A stretch of 9,218 nt of DNA from an uncultured bacterium (GTDB lineage Bacteria > Bacillota > Clostridia > Lachnospirales > Lachnospiraceae). A program made the position numbers and the translations under genes. The notes beneath the pieces were generated by a model that saw nothing but the letters and a program-made list of their open reading frames with translations, had not been told where the DNA came from and made no database searches. Below are positions 5,424 through 9,218 of the stretch, in pieces. Each line of letters opens with the position of its first letter. Position 1 is the first letter of the stretch. The stretch lies in contig CAJMMH010000093.1 of assembly GCA_905214365.1 (NCBI GenBank), positions 1 through 9,218 of the forward strand, read 5' to 3'.

Positions 5424-7262
5424 TTAACTATTTTTCTGCGCTTCAATCTGCTCCGCAAGTTCCGTCAGATACATCCAGCGGTCCATCTTCTGATCCAGAA
5501 GCGTCTCGCACGTTTCCTTCTTTTCTGTCAGCTCACGCAGGCGGACAAAATCCGTTGCTGCCGCGGCCATCTGCTCCTCCAGCTGCTGCACCTCCGTCTC
5601 CAGTCCGCGGATTTCTGATTCAATTGTCTCAAACTCCCGCTGCTCCTTATAGCTGAATCGCAGCTTCTGCTCTCTTGCCGGGCGGCGTCCCGCTGCCTCT
5701 TCCTGCTTTTTCGGCTTTGCCTGCTCCTTTTCCTTCTGCAGGCGCTCTTCCTCCTTTTCCCGCTTTCTTGCCGCATAGTCGCTGTAGCCGCCCTCATACT
5801 GATGCAGCTTTCCGTCTTCCTCAAAGGCAAAGACCCGGCGCACGCAGCGATCTAGGAAATACCGGTCATGGGATACCGTTACTACGATTCCGTCAAACCG
5901 GTCCAGATAGTCCTCCAATACCTCCATCGTCCGGATATCCAGATCATTGGCCGGCTCGTCAAGCAGCAGCAGGTTCGGCTCCTCCATCAGAACACGAAGC
6001 AGATACAGCCGCTTCTTTTCGCCGCCGGACAGGCTGCGGATCAGCTGCTGCTGCATAGCGGGCGGAAACAGGAACCGATCCAGCATGACAGACGCGGACA
6101 CACTTCCCTCCGGTGTACGGACATACTCCGCCGTATCCCGGATATAATCAATCACCCGCTTCTCCGGATCCATATACGATACGCCTGCCGATGGATCGGA
6201 CGCGATTTCCTGGGTATAATAACCAATTTTCAAAGTAATTCCGGCTGTACGCGCGCCGCTTAATGGCTCCTTTGTACCGGCAAGAATTTTCATCAGCGTG
6301 GTTTTTCCGCAGCCATTTTTTCCGATAATTCCAATCCGGTCTCCCTTCAGGAAAATATAGGAAAAATCCGAAAAACAAATATGTCCCTCATAGCCGCCGC
6401 ACAGATCCTCCACCTCTAACGTCGTCCGTCCAAGCCTGCTCGCTACACTGTCAAGCTGAACCGTACGGTCACGCTCCGGGCCGCGCTGCTGCTGAAGATT
6501 CTCGATCCGCTGGATGTGCGCCTTCTGCTTGGTGGATCGCGCCCTGGCTCCGCGGTGAAGCCACTCCAGCTCCGTGCGCAGGATATTCTTTCTTTTGGCT
6601 GCTGCCGAGTCCTCGTTCTGCTCGCGCTCAGCCTTCTTTTCGAGATAGCCGGAATAATTGGTTTCATATGAATACAGCGCGCCATGATCCAGCTCAGTGA
6701 TCCGATTTGTTACCTGGTCAAGAAAGTACCTGTCATGCGTAACCATAATCATCGCGCCCTTATATCGCTTCAGATAATCCTCCAGCCAATCTGCCATTTC
6801 CGTATCCAGATGATTGGTCGGCTCGTCTAAGATCAGAATATCGGCCGGGTGAAGCAGCGTTTTCGCAAGCGCTGCCCGCTTTTTCTGACCGCCGGACAGC
6901 TGTCCGCACGGCTTTGCAAAATCCGACAGTTCAAAAACAGTAAGAAGCGACTTTGCCTCCGGCTCTAACTGCCACCGTTCCTCCTCACTTTCGCCGCCCA
7001 GCACATAATCCAGCACGCCCTGTCCGTCCGGCATCACCGGATTCTGCTCCAAAAAACGAATCACGGCATGATTGGCAGCAGTGCGGGTTCCGGAATCCGG
7101 TTCCTCCGTCCCGGCCAGAATCCGGAGCAGCGTTGATTTTCCGGTACCGTTGATTCCGATGATTCCAACCTTCTCTCCTTCATTCAGATAGAAATCTGCC
7201 TGCTTCAGCAGTACCTTTTCTCCATAATTTTTTTGTGCCTGTTCCAATGACAATAAATTCAT
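5424..7262 (-). CDS. uup: ABC-F family ATPase, Uup type
   Basis: This 612-residue soluble protein has two ABC ATPase domains and no membrane segments, the ABC-F plan of ribosome-associated ATPases. Domain 1 has Walker A GINGTGKST (36-44), signature LSGGQ (122-126), Walker B LILDEPTNHLD (143-153) and the switch THDR (175-178). The linker carries RGARARSTKQKA (237-248), which is typical of Uup. Domain 2 has GKNGCGKTT (314-322), LSGGE (411-415), LLLDEPANDLD (432-442) and SHDR (464-467). The C-terminus from about 498 is a charged coiled coil, as in Uup. Known relatives bind near the ribosomal E site or affect branched DNA intermediates and transposon excision; which applies here is inference. ATPase residues look intact. 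The start at 7262 follows GAGGGAG by 7 nt. A promoter lies upstream and the enolase-like gene downstream. Confidence 0.92.
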   Translation of the reverse strand: MNLLSLEQAQKNYGEKVLLKQADFYLNEGEKVGIIGINGTGKSTLLRILAGTEEPDSGTRTAANHAVIRFLEQNPVMPDGQGVLDYVLGGESEEERWQLEPEAKSLLTVFELSDFAKPCGQLSGGQKKRAALAKTLLHPADILILDEPTNHLDTEMADWLEDYLKRYKGAMIMVTHDRYFLDQVTNRITELDHGALYSYETNYSGYLEKKAEREQNEDSAAAKRKNILRTELEWLHRGARARSTKQKAHIQRIENLQQQRGPERDRTVQLDSVASRLGRTTLEVEDLCGGYEGHICFSDFSYIFLKGDRIGIIGKNGCGKTTLMKILAGTKEPLSGARTAGITLKIGYYTQEIASDPSAGVSYMDPEKRVIDYIRDTAEYVRTPEGSVSASVMLDRFLFPPAMQQQLIRSLSGGEKKRLYLLRVLMEEPNLLLLDEPANDLDIRTMEVLEDYLDRFDGIVVTVSHDRYFLDRCVRRVFAFEEDGKLHQYEGGYSDYAARKREKEEERLQKEKEQAKPKKQEEAAGRRPAREQKLRFSYKEQREFETIESEIRGLETEVQQLEEQMAAAATDFVRLRELTEKKETCETLLDQKMDRWMYLTELAEQIEAQKNS

Positions 7263-7334
7263 CTGTATTCTCCCTCGTCTGCTCTATATACTCCCGGAAT
7301 CCCGTTATCTCTGATTCGTGAAATTCTACCCGAC

Positions 7335-7363
7335 AGTATAGCGAACCAGCGCCCGTTTGTCTA
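7335..7363 (-). promoter_or_regulatory. SigA-type promoter of the uup operon
   Basis: On the minus strand TAGACA (7363-7358) and TATACT (7340-7335) are spaced by 17 nt, each matching consensus at 5 of 6 positions. The predicted start near 7328 gives a leader of about 65 nt. The site lies within 50 nt of the end of sigE, in the 7263-7381 gap, where no terminator is evident. uup could therefore be read both from here and by readthrough from sigE. Confidence 0.7.
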
Positions 7364-7381
7364 TAGAATCTCTGTAAAATA

Positions 7382-8113
7382 TCATCCGGCTTTTGTCATT
7401 TCTTTTTTCAGCCGCTTCATAATCTTTTTTTCCAGCCTTGAAATATAGGACTGCGAAATTCCAAGCAAATCCGCGACCTCCTTCTGCGTCATTTCTTTTT
7501 CATCCTCTCGTCCAAGCCCGAACCGCAGATTGATAATCCTGCGTTCCCTTCCGGACAGACAGCCAAGCGCCTGACGCAGCTGCCTGCGTTCCGCCTCCTG
7601 TTCCATCCCTCTGGTAATCACATCCTCGTCCGTTCCGAGAATATCCGACAGCAGCAATTCATTTCCATCCCAGTCCACATTGAGCGGCTCGTCAATGGAT
7701 ACCTCCAGCTTCAGCTTACTGCTCCGACGCAGATACATCAGGATTTCATTCTCGATGCAGCGGGACGCATACGTTGCCAGCTTGATCTTTTTTTCCCGGT
7801 TAAACGTATTAATCGCTTTGATCAGTCCGATTGTCCCAATCGAAATCAGGTCCTCGACGCCGACTCCCGTATTTTCAAACCGTTTTGCTATGTATACAAC
7901 CAGACGGAGATTGTGCTCGATCAGCTGGGATCTTGCTTCCTTCGACTGATCAGTAGTCAGCTGTCCGATCCAGAACTCTTCCTGCTCCGGTTCTAATGGA
8001 ACCGGAAGAATATCTGTTCCTCCGATGTAGTATACCTCGTTTGTTCCCGGATAAAAAAGACTCCGGAACGCGAGCACACTCCGGCTCCAGAATCCTTCTC
8101 TTTTTTCTGCCAT
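7382..8113 (-). CDS. sigE: Sporulation sigma factor pro-SigE
   Basis: This 243-residue protein is the early mother-cell sigma factor, made as an inactive precursor. The first ~28 residues are the pro-sequence (hydrophobic/basic, 1-22), ending at NEVYYIGG (25-32). By analogy with Bacillus subtilis, cleavage falls between the two tyrosines, Y28 and Y29. Region 2 is very well conserved: HNLRLVVYIAKRFENTG (67-83), EDLISIGTIGLIKA (87-100), FNREKKIKLATYASRCIENE (104-123). DEPLNVDWDGNELLLSDILG (141-160) follows, then region 4 with a helix-turn-helix ending QSYISRLEKKI (221-231). AAAGGAAG precedes the ATG by 8 nt. The activating protease gene spoIIGA lies upstream; sigG is not downstream. A promoter candidate in the preceding gap suggests it may be expressed separately from spoIIGA. 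Confidence 0.97.
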   Translation of the reverse strand: MAEKREGFWSRSVLAFRSLFYPGTNEVYYIGGTDILPVPLEPEQEEFWIGQLTTDQSKEARSQLIEHNLRLVVYIAKRFENTGVGVEDLISIGTIGLIKAINTFNREKKIKLATYASRCIENEILMYLRRSSKLKLEVSIDEPLNVDWDGNELLLSDILGTDEDVITRGMEQEAERRQLRQALGCLSGRERRIINLRFGLGREDEKEMTQKEVADLLGISQSYISRLEKKIMKRLKKEMTKAG

Positions 8114-8143
8114 ACGCTGTGCTTCCTTTCTTTTCCAGATTCT

Positions 8144-8161
8144 GCAGGAACTGTTTCCTGC
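8144..8161 (-). promoter_or_regulatory. Hairpin in the sigE leader
   Basis: GCAGGAA and TTCCTGC form a perfect 7-bp stem with a 4-nt loop. It would lie within the first ~20 nt of a transcript from the promoter candidate at 8171-8203. No T-run follows, so it is probably not a terminator; a 5'-stabilising stem is possible. Confidence 0.35.
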
Positions 8162-8170
8162 CTGTCAGAA

Positions 8171-8203
8171 AGCATAGCACACTTTCCCTGCGGAATCTGT
8201 CAA
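8171..8203 (-). promoter_or_regulatory. Candidate internal promoter upstream of sigE
   Basis: On the minus strand a perfect TTGACA (8203-8198) is followed 21 nt later by TATGCT (8176-8171) with a TGC extension (8179-8177). The spacing is too long for an ordinary SigA promoter, but the extended -10 could compensate. The B. subtilis spoIIG promoter also has over-long (22 nt) spacing and needs Spo0A. The complement of the -35 reads TGTCAAA, one base from the Spo0A core TGTCGAA. Confidence 0.35.
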
Positions 8204-8251
8204 AACGGCTTGCGGCGCGTTCAAATTCATTCGCCTAAAACGACAGCGTGT

Positions 8252-9130
8252 TCACTTTGAAAAAGATGCCGGATTTAAGATGACATGATATTCTCCGTTT
8301 CTGCAGAACACCGTTTTGCTGACAGCAAGAAACGCCGGTCCGCAACTTGTTTCCCCATCCTTCGCGCAGACAGCAATTCCATCAATCCGGATGGCCCACA
8401 GCACCCCACTGTCTGTTCCGACTGTGCGGTACAATACTGGCACTGGCTGTTCCTCCTTTGGGAACTCTCCTAACGCAGTACCGAACAGCTCTGCAGCGCA
8501 TGCTTCGTCCGCCAGATGCACCGGAAGCCTGTACGGCCCCCGCAGCAGATTCCCGGTATCCCAGAGTCCAGTTGTCCGTACGCTTTTCCCCTTATAAAAC
8601 ATTGTTGTGTCCAATAAAACAAGGTTTCTGTCCTGATCTCTCCGCAGCAGACCGATCACCAGGCAAAAAAATTGCTCGCTGCCCGCCGCAAGCAGCAGAA
8701 AAATCATTGTCCCATTCACGGTCAGACGAAACCTGAATGCTATCAGGTTCATCAGCCCGCTTGTCCCCCATGCCAGCAGGAAAAAACACAGAATCGCGTT
8801 CCGGAGTTCTCTTCTGCTTCCCGGACGGCATGCGAGCTTTGTCATTGCCGCCGGAACCACAAACCAGAAGGCCGGTCCGGTCACCCATGTCGGCCAGGAG
8901 GGATTCAGAATCGCAGCGCAGCTCCACAGCGCGCCAACTGCCGCTCCCTCTGCCAGGCCGGCTGCCGTTTTCCATCGCTGCTTTGCACGGTTTCTCCGCG
9001 TACTGTTGATCCGCTTTTTGCCGTTGGCCTGCTCGCTGCTGTTTTTTCCTTTGCACAATTGTCTGACCGCTGTCAGCAGAATCAGATCAAACAGGAAATT
9101 CAGAAGAAAATATACATCAATCGCAATCAT
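8252..9130 (-). CDS. spoIIGA: Pro-SigE processing aspartic protease SpoIIGA
   Basis: This 292-residue membrane protease cleaves the pro-sequence of SigE at the sporulation septum, in response to SpoIIR from the forespore in characterised species. The N-terminal half has about five hydrophobic segments (about 4-22, 56-76, 84-99, 112-131, 138-162). The C-terminal cytosolic domain holds the aspartic protease motif DTGN (191-194) within TTGLWDTGNLLRGPYRLPVH, corresponding to DSGN in B. subtilis, then GTDSGVLWAIRID and the ending EYHVILNP (280-287). MIAIDVYFLLNFLFDLILL matches the family's usual start, so ATG 9130 is right even though no good Shine-Dalgarno precedes it. The first cytoplasmic loop (about 27-53) is unusually long and basic. 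sigE follows after 138 nt. Confidence 0.96.
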   Translation of the reverse strand: MIAIDVYFLLNFLFDLILLTAVRQLCKGKNSSEQANGKKRINSTRRNRAKQRWKTAAGLAEGAAVGALWSCAAILNPSWPTWVTGPAFWFVVPAAMTKLACRPGSRRELRNAILCFFLLAWGTSGLMNLIAFRFRLTVNGTMIFLLLAAGSEQFFCLVIGLLRRDQDRNLVLLDTTMFYKGKSVRTTGLWDTGNLLRGPYRLPVHLADEACAAELFGTALGEFPKEEQPVPVLYRTVGTDSGVLWAIRIDGIAVCAKDGETSCGPAFLAVSKTVFCRNGEYHVILNPASFSK

Positions 9131-9136
9131 ACTGAC

Positions 9137-9142
9137 AGTATA
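9137..9142 (-). promoter_or_regulatory. Possible -10 element of spoIIGA (near-leaderless)
   Basis: TATACT on the minus strand ends 6 nt before the spoIIGA ATG. If used, transcription would begin at or next to the start codon. No -35 at normal spacing and no Spo0A box are recognised. A Spo0A-dependent promoter lacking a good -35 is one reading; chance is another. Confidence 0.3.
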
Positions 9143-9176
9143 TGCAGTACGGATCGCGGTAGAAGGAAAATAACAG

Positions 9177-9218
9177 AAAGAAGGACCAACGGTTTTGCAA
9201 AACCGTTGGTCCTTCTTT
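9177..9218. terminator. Perfect 42-bp palindrome, likely terminator
   Basis: Arms of 21 nt (9177-9197 and 9198-9218) are exact reverse complements with centre TTTTGCAAAA. On the minus strand the hairpin ends in CCTTCTTT and continues into a T-rich tract. It lies just upstream of spoIIGA, so it probably ends a leftward gene beyond the window's right edge. The window ends exactly at the palindrome, so context on that side cannot be seen. Confidence 0.75.

Overview
The window reads as chromosomal DNA from an endospore-forming, mid-GC member of the Clostridia, most likely Lachnospiraceae-like. The strongest sign is the adjacent spoIIGA and sigE pair, the processing protease and the mother-cell sigma factor of sporulation. 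A DUF5685 / J-domain / zinc-ribbon gene set and purine-rich Shine-Dalgarno sequences fit the same placement. Species cannot be named from sequence alone.

Left block, plus strand (1-1989): two closely spaced genes encode the two halves of the D-glutamate cyclase architecture. First comes a DUF4392-type protein, then a DUF1445/UPF0317 protein. In the vertebrate mitochondrial enzyme DGLUCY these are fused in the opposite order. A few codons at the left edge may be the tail of a preceding gene. The block ends in a strong hairpin (2041-2096) with T-runs on both strands, shared with the convergent minus-strand operon.

Middle block, minus strand (4278 down to 2172): a SigA-type promoter precedes three tightly packed genes. 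They encode a small two-TM protein with a C-terminal zinc ribbon, a DUF5685 protein, and a J-domain protein with a Gly-rich repeat linker and a nine-cysteine tail. The start of the third gene overlaps the end of the second. The DUF5685 protein carries two Asp-rich motifs resembling those of squalene/phytoene synthases. This cassette is the best candidate here for an undescribed system.

Next block, minus strand (7363 down to 4322): a SigA-type promoter precedes an Uup-type ABC-F ATPase and then an enolase-derived protein. The latter has lost nearly all catalytic and metal-binding residues and about 85 residues of length, so it appears to be a pseudoenolase.

Right block, minus strand (9142 down to 7382): spoIIGA, then sigE. 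Pro-SigE is activated at the septum by the aspartic protease SpoIIGA. A 138-nt gap between them holds a possible second promoter and a leader hairpin. sigG, often next to sigE, does not follow; the Uup gene does. A perfect 42-bp palindrome at the right edge probably terminates a leftward gene outside the window. No stretch over 300 bases lacks a gene, and I see no tRNA, rRNA, CRISPR array, insertion sequence or phage gene.
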